Shown piece by piece: positions 27,701-39,700 of a DNA stretch of 64,000 bases. The stretch lies in NCBI GenBank assembly GCA_036346355.1, contig CM070571.1, positions 49,620,293-49,684,292 on the forward strand, given 5' to 3'. Within the stretch, counting starts at the first letter, position 1. The number at the start of each line of letters is the position of its first letter. The position numbers and the translations under genes are program-made. This stretch comes from Rhipidocladum racemiflorum (taxonomy: Eukaryota > Streptophyta > Magnoliopsida > Poales > Poaceae). A model generated the notes under the pieces. That model saw nothing but the letters and a program-made list of their open reading frames with translations, did not search any database and had not been told where the DNA came from.

Positions 27701-30700
27701 AATGAGCGCTCTTCAGACCACGGATACTCCCTCAAACCAAATGTTGAATTTTACATTTGAAGCTCAGGTACAAAATCAACTTTAAAAAAGCTTATATAAA
27801 TTCCTCCGCAGAAATGCACTATAAAGCCTTGAACTGTTGTGTTTTGTTGAATCAAGTTCCTAAACACCTCAAAACTATCCAATGTTGTTTAATTGGGTCC
27901 TTCTGTTAGTTTGACCAACTGCAAGATGACATGGCGGTTAACCCTTGACGTGGAACGCCAACTGAGAATCATATCACTTAAGGCCATACTGTGTGTAATT
28001 TTTTTAAAATGCCCCCAAAACACAGCAAATTATGTTATTCGGAAAATAGAACTCAACAAGTTTACTTCTCTTATTCTTGCCTTCGAGCTTTCTCATTGTC
28101 GTCCCATCCCCCTATTCTGCCCCACCGCCGCCGCAGCCACACACTGTTGCCTTTCAGTCACTGGTGACGTGTGGTGATCCCTCCATGGTCTTGCTTACAA
28201 TAGTGCCTCTGCAGCCGCATGTCCTTGCTGTGCAATTTCCAGAGCTGCAGATCTGCCTCACTTAAGTCGCACCTGATGCGGAAGTTTCAGGTGAATCCAT
28301 GATGACTGGATCCAAAATGCATCACTGTTTTTTCTGGTCTAACATCGAATGAGCGACTGAGCATAGGTAACTACTATGTTCTACTGAGGTAACACCAGCT
28401 TATTGACTTGATGCCTTGATATTTGAAACATTGCACATTACATCTAACATAATGGTTGACCCACTGAGACAATATAATGCGAGAAAGTGGTCTTCAGCGA
28501 CTACATGTGATACAGATCAACTAGGGATTGATGTGTTGGGGTGGCCCGATCTTCACGACTTCACGGTACAGTTCAGCAGCATCGGTTCTTCCTTGTTTTG
28601 CTAGTGCGCAGCCACCAATTGAAGAGGTAGGGTTTCGGTAGGTGTAGAAAACCCTAAATGACCAGTAGCTATGCGCCTCTTTGGTTGAATTGCACCCTCG
28701 ATCAGCAAGAACACCGTAAGTTAGAACAATCAACCTAGCCCTCCTAAACCGTGAACTGAGAAAGGTCATGAATCAGTAGGTTGAATCGAGTTGATTCGGT
28801 GGTCAACCTCGAAAACAGCGTTTCCTTGATCTTGCGCCAATCAAGGTTGTCAAGTCGTAAAGTCGAGTCGAGTCGCCTGGGGGCGACTTGCCGACTTGGG
28901 CGACTATAGTCCCCAAAATTTGGCATACATCGGAGTTGCTTTTGTGAATTTGAACTGGTGCCGTTTATATCTGTCAGTGGTATAAGGACAAATCATAGAA
29001 GGAGCAAGCTAACTAAACAGCTTTAAACGGCACCAGTGTGGAGTTTGGTATACATCGGAGTTGCTTTTGTGAATTTGAACTATGCAGCAAGCTAACCAAA
29101 TAGCTGTTCTAGTGCCATGGTACTAGGACAGAGGCGGGTGAAGATAGAGTATTACCAGTGTGAAGAGTGAAGATAGAGCAAGGGAGGCAGAGGCGGAGGC
29201 CCTCGGACGGAGACGGCTCGGGCAGGGACGGTGTAAGAGGCGGAGGGGCGGGGCTGGGGCCAGAGGCGGTGACGCAGGGGCATACGGACGGGCACGGGGG
29301 GATTGTTGAGGTTGTTAGTATCCTATTATGCCTTGTATAGATATTGCCTAATACATGCTTTCCCTATAACCCTCATGTACATGTATATATACTGGCCTAT
29401 TGGCCTCATATTGAATACAAGTGCTATTCATAATATGGTATCAGAGCCAAGGTTTTAGGGTTAGGGTCCTCACCAGTTTTGCACTTCCCCCGACGGCTTT
29501 CTCGTCGCCTCGTCATTCTTCTTTTCCGGCGGCTTTCTCGTCGCTTCTACTCCTCCCGCCGGCCGTCTTGCCCGCCATTTCCGGTTCTTGATTGCGCGAC
29601 GTCGCCGCACGTCTTCTCGGCTTCCGCGCCGTCGCCATCGTCGCGCCGCCGTCTCCTCGGCTTCTGCGCGCCAGCGCCGCCGAGATCTGGGCAGCCATCC
29701 GATCGCTTGGCTTCTCCGCGACAACGCCGTCGAGACCCTCTGCGTTCGTCGTGCCCCCACCAGCGCCTTGTCGGACGCCCCCCACACCGCCAGGTCACGC
29801 CTCGGCTCGCCTGCTCCCGATCGCGGTCGACACCGCTCGGAGCCCAGCGTCTTCATCCGCGCCATCACCGAGGCAGGCCGTCAGCTCATCGATGACCTGG
29901 CCATCTGGCGCTCCAACCGCTCTGGGTTCACGTCCAGACTCAGCCTCGGCCTCTGCGTCGCTTCGCAATTGGCTCAGGAAGTTGCGAGAGACTCCAGCCA
30001 ATCACTGCCTTGGACTAGTTCACGTTCCTCTCCCGTGAGTTGAACCTTGATCTAGTGCAGGCTCGGTTCCTGAGCCTTCATTCCGTTCAAGTCCTTTTGA
30101 TCTAGTTGAATGTGAAGAGGAACCTACACTAGATCAACGTGAAGAAAAGCTTCAAGTCCGGACTTCATTCCGTTCAAATCCACAAGTTCACATCCGGACT
30201 TGAAGCAATAACGGGGGGAGGGAGAGAGAGGGAGAGAGGGAGGGAGGGATGTGAAGACGCATATGTAGAACCCAGTCTCGATAATTGAGGCCATCAAAGG
30301 TAACAGGGCAGTGAGGAACAGAAACAATCCCCGAAGAAAAGCCTGAAGAAGGCGACATCTCCCTCCCTCCCTCCCTCCCCATCTTCAGGCTTTTCTTCGG
30401 GGACCGTTTCTGTTCCTCGCTGTCCTGTTACCTTTGATGGCCTCAATTATCGAAACTGGGTTCTACATATGCGTCTTCACATGCGTGGTCAGCGCTTATG
30501 GGAGTTTCTTACCGGCGAGCTATCATGTCCGCCTTGTCCTGCTCCTCCTGACACGCCTGTTATTCCCAAGGAGGCTGATGATGCTGCTCGCCAGAAGGCC
30601 TCTGATGATTATGCTGATGCTGTGGAGTCTTTTCAGACTCAGTTTATTGCTCACAAGATATGGATTGATGAAGATGCTCATGCCTCTGCTATTTTGGTTG

Positions 30701-33700
30701 CTAGCATGGAGGTGCATCTTACTGGTGACATTATTGCTTTGTCCTCGGCACAGTTGATGTGGGCGCATCTTCGCAACTGCTATGAGCCTGCTAGTGACTC
30801 TCTGTACCTTGCTATTGTGCGACAGGAGCAGTCGCTACAGCATGGTGATTCTACTGTGGATGAGTTCTATGCGCAGCTGTCTTTAGTGTGGCGTCAGCTT
30901 GACTCCTTGGGACCGGAGGTCTGCCGCACTTGCCAGTGCTGTCAGCGTCAACACTCATTTGGAGCTTCGCCGCATCTACGACTTCCTGACACTTTTTTGA
31001 GTTGACTCGTCATCCTCGTGTGACCCTGTTGGAGGCCCTTGCAGCTATTCGTACCGAGGAGACTCGTCTTCGTGGCGCGGGCCTGCTGGTGTCTCTCAGT
31101 TTTGGCAACGCCTCGCTCTACTCCTCCGACAGTGACGCCTACTCCAGTTACAGCCACTGGGGGTGGAGGCCTTCACTGCACCTATTGCAACAAGAGCGGA
31201 CATGTGGAGCAGTTCTGCTACAGGAAGAAAGACCTTGCTGTCGAGGTGGACGCCCTTCTAAGGGCAATGGGCTCTTGGGCGCCTCTCCTCAGCAGACTTC
31301 TGTTGGTTCTGACTCTTCTCAGGAGATTCTTACGCTACTGCGTCGCATAGCTGTCACTACACCGACATGTTCAGCTGGTTCTGCTACTCAGTCTTCTAGT
31401 GAGAAACCAGCATCCTCATCAGGTATCACACCATAGATTCTTGACTCTGGAGCTTCTTTTCATATGACATCTGATTCCTCGAGTCTTCATTCCATTAGTC
31501 CTCTTGTTGCTCCTATCACTGTGCAGACCGCAGATGGTACTTCTCTTTCTGTTGTAGGACGAGGCACTCTTTTATCGTCCTCTTTTCATGTCCCTGCTGT
31601 TTCTTATGTTCCCAAACTGACCATGCAGCTTATATCCGCTGGCCAGCTTACTGATCATGGTTGTCGGGTTATTTTTGATTCTGACTCTTGTTGTGTTCAA
31701 GATCGCCGCACGGGGGGCTCTACTTGGGATTGGCCCTCGCCGCCATGACCCTCAACGTCTTTGGGAGCTTGATTGGCTTCATCTTCCTTCCGTTGCCTCT
31801 GCCAGTCTTTCTATTTCTTCCACCGCTTCAGCATCTGTTGCAGCTTCTATCGGGTCTTTTGCTCAGTATGTTAGACTACCATATATGGTCTGTCCATATT
31901 TGGACAGACATCCAATCATGCATGCGCCATATCCTCTCCTGCCATCCTTGGCCAGCGCATGCATGCACATCCGGCTGTACCATAATTAGGAGATTGTTGC
32001 TATATTTAGAGATAGATTACCATAGCTAGAATGCATGTATGTCTATATATGTATGTGATTCCTCTATCAATGAATTATTCTAATTCTCCCAGAACTTACC
32101 TTCTCACATGGTATCAGAGCTCGCGGCATCCATGGCCGAAGCTCCTGCTCTTCCCGACGGCAAAGATCCCACCTCCACTACGCCGCCTCCCAACCCCACT
32201 GCCGGCCGCCTCATCCCAAGATGGCCGCCGCCTTCCTCCTTTCAATCACCTTCGCTTTATCCACCATCAATGTCAAAACCCACATACCCTTTTGTCTACG
32301 ACTTGATCCACCAAACTACTCCCGATGGCGCGAGTTGTTCGAGATCCTCGTCGGCAAATTTGGCGCCACAGATCATCTCTTTCTTTGCCATAACCATGCC
32401 CGACGCCACATGGACAACCACCGACTTGTTGTCAAGTCTCTCCTCTATGCCTCTCTGCGAGGAGATCCTTGGCATTGTGCTTCATCGCGGTGCCTCTCCG
32501 CCGCGACATCCGGGAGAGCGTGGAGGTGCTCTTCCGGAATAATCGCACATCGCGAGCTCGGCTCTCGAGGCCGAAGTCAGACCCGGGCGCAAGGAGACCT
32601 CTCCGTCCTCACCTACTCCCAGCGCCTCAAGAATTATGCTGATTCTCTTGCCGATGTCGGGCATCCTGTCCGAGATGACACGCTCGTCCTCACGCTCCTC
32701 CGAGGATTGAGCGAGTCCTATCGCCACATTCCGCAATCATCAAGACCAAGGAGCCTCTCCTTCCTTCCTGGCGGTTCGATCTATGCTTCTCCTCGAAGAG
32801 GCCGAGATCAAGACCAACAAAGCTTCTGGCGTCACTGCCCTTTTCACCGGCGCCCATGGTCAGTCCTACTCCTCATCCACCAACCACAGCAACAAAGGAG
32901 GCAAGCACAAAGGCAAGGGGAAGGGTCGCAACAACCAAGGCGGTTTCCCTGGCCAAGGCGGCTTCACTCAGGGCGGCCCCACCTTCTACGGCGCCCGTCC
33001 TCCGGCTCCGCCGTTTGGCGCCCGCACCGCCTTCAATCCCTGGATCGGCAGCTTCCAGGTCTGGCCGGCTGCCCCCTCCGCGCCCGGCATCCTTGGCCCC
33101 CGGCCTCAACAGCAGGTTCTGCAGCAGGCGTTCTTCATACGGGCATGCAAAGACCGACGTCTTTGCCCCCAACTCCTCAAGACTCCTGCAAAGAAGAATC
33201 GGCGCCCCTGGCAAGACCGCCGCTTCCTTCTGGTGGCGAACAGTACCCTTCCTGGGATCAAGCGTCTCTCATCCAAGCGATGAACACCATGACTCTCCAA
33301 CAACCTGACCCGACCAGCTGGTACATGGACTCTGGGGCCTCCTCCCACGTCACCTCCGACTCCGGTAACCTCTCCACTATCCACTCCACACCCTCTCCTT
33401 CTACTCAAATCATTGCCTAACGGATCCTCTCTTCCCGTGGTTGCCACCGGGGATAAATGTCTTCCTACCACCACCCGTCCGCTTCATTTGTCCAACATAC
33501 TTGTCTCCCCCAATATAATTGCTAACCTTATTTCCGTTCGCAAATTTACTACAGATAATCACTGTTCTATCGAGTTTGATCCCTTTGGTTTTTCTGTGAA
33601 GGACCTTCGCACTCGAGCCGTGATTCAGAGGTGCAATAGTTCGGGTGACCTCTACCCCTTTCGACCTCCAACCACGCAAATCACCTTCGTTGCTGCCCCC

Positions 33701-36700
33701 TCCAACCAGATTGCTTGGCATCGGCGTTTGGGGCATCCTGGCGATCAAGCTTTGTCCCACCTCGCTGACTCCTTACATTTGTCCAATAAACTAGTACCAC
33801 ATGTTTGTCACGCATGCCAATTAGGCAAACATGTTCGTCTCCCATTCTCCACTTCTGTGTCTCACACAACTAAGCCGTTCGAGCTTATTCATTGTGATTT
33901 GTGGACGTCTCCAATTCATAGTTTGTCTGGATTTAAATATTATTTAGTCTGTCTTGATGATTTTACTCATTATCTCTGGACTTTCCCTCTTAAATTTAAA
34001 TCCGACACTTTTACCACCTTGCGCCATTTTCACGCCTATGTCTCCACTCAGTTTTCCACCACTATTTGCTCTTTTCAGTGCGATAATGGGCGTGAATTCG
34101 ACAATACTGCCACTAGAAACTTCTTTCTTGCAGCCGGCATACACTTGCGTCTCTCCTGTCCTTACACCTCCCAACAAAACGGTAAAGCCGAACGGATTAT
34201 TCGGTCCACAAATAATATCATCCGCACCCTCCTTTTTCAAGCCTCCATGCCTCCTCCCTATTGGGCCGAGGCTCTCCACACAGCCACATATCTTCTCAAT
34301 CGCCTCCCCACCAAAACACTCAACTATCGCACACCTTACCACGCCCTCCATGGTGTTCCACCATCCTACACTCAACTCCGAGTTTTTGGCTGCCGTTGTT
34401 ATCCTAATCTCTCTTCAACCGCACCCAATAAACTCAGACTTTGGAGCATGGAGTATGTCACCGTAGGCCGGTATTTCTCATAACTGATGAAGTACCCCTT
34501 TTTAGTTTTTAAATTCTCAGAAATTTTAATGTTTCAGGCTTTCAGAAATCAAAACCTTGGAAATAAAAAACTGAAAGTATGGAGAATTCAGAATGTATAG
34601 TAGCTACCAGACTGGTTGGAATAGATCCCAAAGTTGAGGGCTTATGTTATGGTTATGGTAGGTTGGGTTAATTTTAGTGATCTTCCTTGGGGAAAATCTC
34701 AATTGCTCTGAATAGCACGCTAAGCTACTTTGTAGCAATATGATGGAAACGGGAGAGCATAAGAAAAGGTGGGCAAAGAATACAGCTAGGTAGTTCTGCA
34801 AAGCAAGAATCTCTTCTGGGTAGCCCTACCTGATATTGAGGTCAGAACAAAAGCCAATAACTGACTTAATAGGACAAAAGACAGAAAATACTGATAACCG
34901 TGAGGTTCTTTTGACTAACACAGCGTACTTATGGCTTCTGATCATGAAATTTATTTTACTGTTGCTCTTGCGCCAAACTTCAATTGAGATAGTAAGGTCT
35001 GGGAGCAGGGTTTTGAATTCTTGTTAGTAACAAAAGAGTATACATTTAATGTGTAGAATCCAGAGTGAGAAAGCTTCTAATGAATAATAGTAGTAACAAG
35101 TCCTGTAAAAAAATTAGCAAAATATCAATTAGACTGAAGCAGAGTTCTAATTTAAAGTTGGAATATTCTAAAATGCTTTTTGGTTCAAGCTGTGTGGTGG
35201 AAGATGGTGCTTAAATGACACAGCTCAGGATGCTGGTCATTAAATACTTAGAATGATGGTGGCCATGTCACTTTGAAAATTGGAATTATAATTTGAAGCA
35301 CTATCTGCATTTTACTCTGTAAAATGTCATATTTGTTCTGTAAAGCTGTCATAAACTTTTCAAGCATCAACAAATTTCTTCCTTCGCCCACCAAATGTTA
35401 TTATCATGAACAGTTAATTTGAGTTGCAGTCACGCTTTTTATTTAATTTAAAACTAAGTGCAGTTTATTATTTTAGCTGTTTGGAGTTTTGAGTATAAGG
35501 ATTACAGTCCTATGCTCATTTTGGTGTTGGATGTCACAATTATCTTTTGGGAATGTACAGGTTGTATCCCCGGAACTTACCTTTTACGACGGTTCAAAGT
35601 TATCAATGGATGATTCGTTGCATATTGAAAAGCTTCTCCGTGCCAAGATGGATTTCAGTTTCATGTTTGTCTTCCTCTCACTAGTTCTGCTAAACCATCT
35701 AAGTTTCTCTTTGATGTTTTTTCGTTATACATCTGCGGAGTTTTTCTGCTTGATGATATAACCCTTTTGCATAAAAACAGGTATGCCTCAAAAGAAAAAG
35801 ACATCTGGGCTCGATCTGTTATTAAAGACCTTACAATGGAAGCTGGCTCTGGTCTTCTTGTTCTGGAGCCGGTAGATGTGTCATGGAAATATACTTCAGT
35901 CAGTGAAAAGACAAATGTAGTATTGACATCTACAGACGTGTGCATCCATCTTTCTCTGAGTGTTGCTTCTCTCTTGCTCAAACTGCAAAATCAAACTCTT
36001 GCAGCATTGCAGTTTGGCAATGTTAACCCACTTGTTTCTTGTACTAGCTTTAAGCGAATTTGGACATCACCAAAAGGTAGTTGTGTGTTAATTCGTCTAT
36101 TTTGTAATGATTTCCGTTGCAAGTTACAGTATTGTATTTTAGCTGTTTTTCCATTATTTGTTACATCTCTTGTTAATGTCTTTGATATATCAAATACCCC
36201 AGGTGATCTACCTGGCTACAATCTCACCTTCTGGAGGCCACAAGCTCCTTCAAATTATGTTATTTTGGGTGATTGTGTGTCCTCAAGGTAATTTTTGCCC
36301 CTCAACTTTTATCATCATTTGTTTTTTGAGTGTCAGTACCAGTAAATGTAATAGTTATGTCCAGTCCTGCGTACGATGCTCATGATCCATCTAAATACTA
36401 AGGCTGGTATGTGACTGAAACCAGATACCTTCCAGAGGTATTGCCTGCCCAACAGTGGGCTGTATCTGGTTTGACACTACGTCCAAAATCTTGTCCAGCC
36501 AGCTATAATTGTTGTCAGATCCTCTGTTGGTTGTTGAATGTAGTTCTAAATTGTAAGTTTATGCATTGAATGCTAATATGTTGTGTATTTCTACCACTAG
36601 TAGGGTACAGCATGTCATTTCACCAGAAACTGATGGATAAATGAAAAATCATAGTTCTGAGTATTTTATTTGTTATGATAGTAACATAATTGGTACTAGC

Positions 36701-39700
36701 AGGATTCCAAAAATCGGTAGCTGGGATTAAGAATCTGCCGGAACTGGCCGGTTACCAAACCTATCTTATTGTAGACAAGGAGGTACTGTAGTGACTGTTC
36801 TTGCGGTATCTAGCTGCTATTTGAACATACCATATTAGGCAAGGATAATACAACACTGAATAAGCATCAATTTTGGTTTAAGAATGGAGTAAAAAAGAGA
36901 AAGCTGAGCCGATCGGGAAACCACTGAAACCGTTTGTTGGTTGTGTTGGGACAATAAACTATTTTTTTAAACCTTGTCGGAACTATCCGAATTTTTTCAA
37001 GCTTTCTGCCAACCAGAGGGGCAGGGTTGAACCAAAAAAGAAAAGAAAAGAAAGCTCAAGGGGGCTGGGACTATATCAATTGACTTTACAGAACATGGAA
37101 ATACCGTTTTTGCCTGGAAACTGGCTGAAACCAGGCGAAAACTGAAATGGCCAAGTTCTGTTATTTTGGGCCTTTTCGGGTTTCTGAAACCCTGGTTACT
37201 TCAACTCCTTTTCTATTAACTGTCGTTCATATAAAATTAGGGTCAGTTTCGCAAATTAGAGAAATATGTTCATGTACTCTATATTTGTCCCTTGGGCTAT
37301 TGCAGTACAACTAACCTTACACAATCACACTTCTCTTCTCCATCTAACATGGTATGAGAGCTCTAGGTTCAAACCCTAGACAACATACTCTTCCGCTGCA
37401 GTTGCCCTCAGGAGGAGCCATCTCCACTCCCTGGGGCGGCCACCTCATAGTTAAGTTGCAGTTAGTATCAAGCAGTAGTAGCAGCGTACACCTCTCGTCA
37501 TCACTAGCCTTCTTTTGCTCCAGCAACACCTACTTCCTTTGAGCTTGCCTCGGTTGCTGTCAGTCGTCTTCGTGTCACCTGCCTCGATTCGCGCCGGATT
37601 TGAGTGCCCCTGCCGCTCGGAGCTTCGTCGTCGAGCTTGAACCGCAACGGATCTAGCTGCTTCGTGTGTCTTCTCACCGGATCCTGTGTGGCCCGTGCCG
37701 ATCTGGGCAGCCCATGGTCGAGAGTGCCGCTGGCCGCTTCACTGTCGGCAGTAGCCACCGTGCCGCCGTCGCCTTGGACAGCCGTCGCCGCTCGGCTCAC
37801 CTCAATGCCACTGCATCGTCGCCCAAGGCCATCGCACCGCCGGCCAAAGTCACTGGATCCGGCCTCTCGAGATCTAGTCTGATCTGGATCTGGCCGGATT
37901 TGGATCTCTTCATCGTCTTCAGCCTTTGATTCATAGTCCTTGAGCTCGATTTGTGTCGGATCCGTGTGCCCCGACGTTGGGAATCGTCATGCTGACCTTC
38001 TCCACAATCCGGCAAGGGAGAGGCCGGATCCACCTGGCAGCCATGGAACGGGAAGAGTAATCAGCCAGCCTCCTCGTCACCTCTTGCCTCTTCCTCTGCC
38101 ATAACTCAGCACCTCGACCGAGCTAACCACAACCCTCTTTGACCTCTTACAGGCTCTTCTTCTTTGCTACAGACTTGTGCTCTACTAGGCTCTCTGTTTG
38201 CGAACATGAGGGATATGCTGCTTCTGCCCTTCTTCCTGGTGTCGCATAAGCTGCTATTTGTGCCGAGATCCTCCAGTTCTTGCAGGCTAATCTAGATGCT
38301 TTGTGAGGATCTGGTGTGGCCATTGCTATTTGGGCTGAGAACCTTTGTGCTTGCTGCTGCTAGTATCTGCTGCTAGTTATCCTGTCTTCTCTTTCTCAGT
38401 GGCGTGCTCTATCTTTGATTTTCTCCATGCCATGTGAGTACACATTTCTTGTCAGTTAGCCGATTGCTTTTCTAGCTCTACTTTCTTTCGAATGGCAGCA
38501 ATCGGTGCTCTTCTCTAAGCAGCTGCAGATCGTTGAAGTCTTTATGATGCCACCGCTTCTCTCTGAGCCGCCGCCCTGCGCTTCTAAGGCTGCTGCGCTT
38601 CTCATCCACGCCGCTTCTTGGGTTTCGATATGCGTCACCATGGTTATATCTACCACTATTCGGCTTGATTTAACAGCCCTCTGTATTTGTGTCGGCTTCA
38701 TCTTCTTTGTCGTGTAGTCGCGGTCAACTTTGCTCCAGGTTGCCTCTAGTTTCTCAGCCTCTGCACTTTGTGCTTTATGGGTTGCCGCACGACCCTGGAT
38801 GGGGGATCATTTGATAATTGACACATTTTCCAAGAGTTGTATGCTATGACGACCATGGTTATCACGACGCCCCGGCGAGGTGAGTCGCCTTCGGGGCGCC
38901 TGGACGCCTAGGCGCCCAGTTAGGCGACCATTGGAGGGAAGGGCAAGAGGCTACAGGTGAGCAGAGCAAAGTTGCAGAGGAGGCCAAGAGGGAGCAAGAG
39001 CAGAGTGCGGGAGAGGAGCAAGAGCAGAGCGGGAGAGGGAACCATACCACGGGGAGGCACAGGCCACGGCGACGTCGAGGGAGCTGGGGAAGCCGATGGC
39101 GGAGGCGCAGCCCGAGGCGATGACGGTGAGTTGAGGAAGGCTGCAGCGGGGGAGCTAGGGAAGGAAGAGCAGAGTGTGGGAGAGGAGCAAGAGCAGAGTG
39201 GGAGAAAAGCAAGAGCAAAGCGGGAGCCATACCACGGGGAGGCGTAGGCCACGGCGACGTCGAGGGAGCTGGGGAAGCCGACGGCGGAGGCGCAGCCCGA
39301 GGCGATGGCGGGGAGCTGAGGAAGGCGGCAGCGGGGGAGCTAGGGAAGGCTGCGGCGGGCGAGCTGGGGAAGCCGACGGCGGGGGATCTCCGGTTCAGGC
39401 GAGGCGAGCTCCAGCGGCCGATTGGACGCCTAGGCGGCGCCTAAGCGACGCCTTAATAACCAGGACGACGACAACTTCAAGACTAGAACTTAGGACTTTC
39501 CCTATTTTAGTGTGCACCCTTTCAAATGCAATGCTATTGCATACGTCTTGCATTTGAGGGGGTGTGTAAAGGGTATTTGTGGTATTTCCTAGTGTGCTAG
39601 GGTTTAGTATTGTGTCCATGTACTCTATATATTGCCCCTTGGGCTGCTGCAATACAACTAATCTTACACACTTGCACTTCTCTTCCCCATGTAACAAAAT

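Larger units (their letters stand above)
29304..31868 (+). mobile_element. Ty1/copia element A, 5' half only
   Basis: A short LTR-like segment starts TGTTGAGGTTGTTAG (29304). It is followed at 29436 by the initiator-Met primer site TGGTATCAGAGCC. A GC-rich leader (29460-30040) precedes a degenerate gag and a protease motif. The element breaks off at 31868, exactly where the LTR of copia element B begins. Integrase, RT and the 3' LTR are absent. Insertion of B into A, followed by loss of the right half of both, is the simplest reading (inference). Confidence 0.8.

Noticed and set aside
29479..30043. Overlapping long frames on both strands (up to 151 aa)
   Set aside because: Pro/Ala/Ser/Arg-rich frames open in several readings at once, in the GC-rich leader of copia A between the primer site and gag. 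GC content explains them.
38862..39557. Frames of 96-127 aa on both strands
   Set aside because: GC-rich core and 185-bp tandem duplication of TIR copy 3; no domain.
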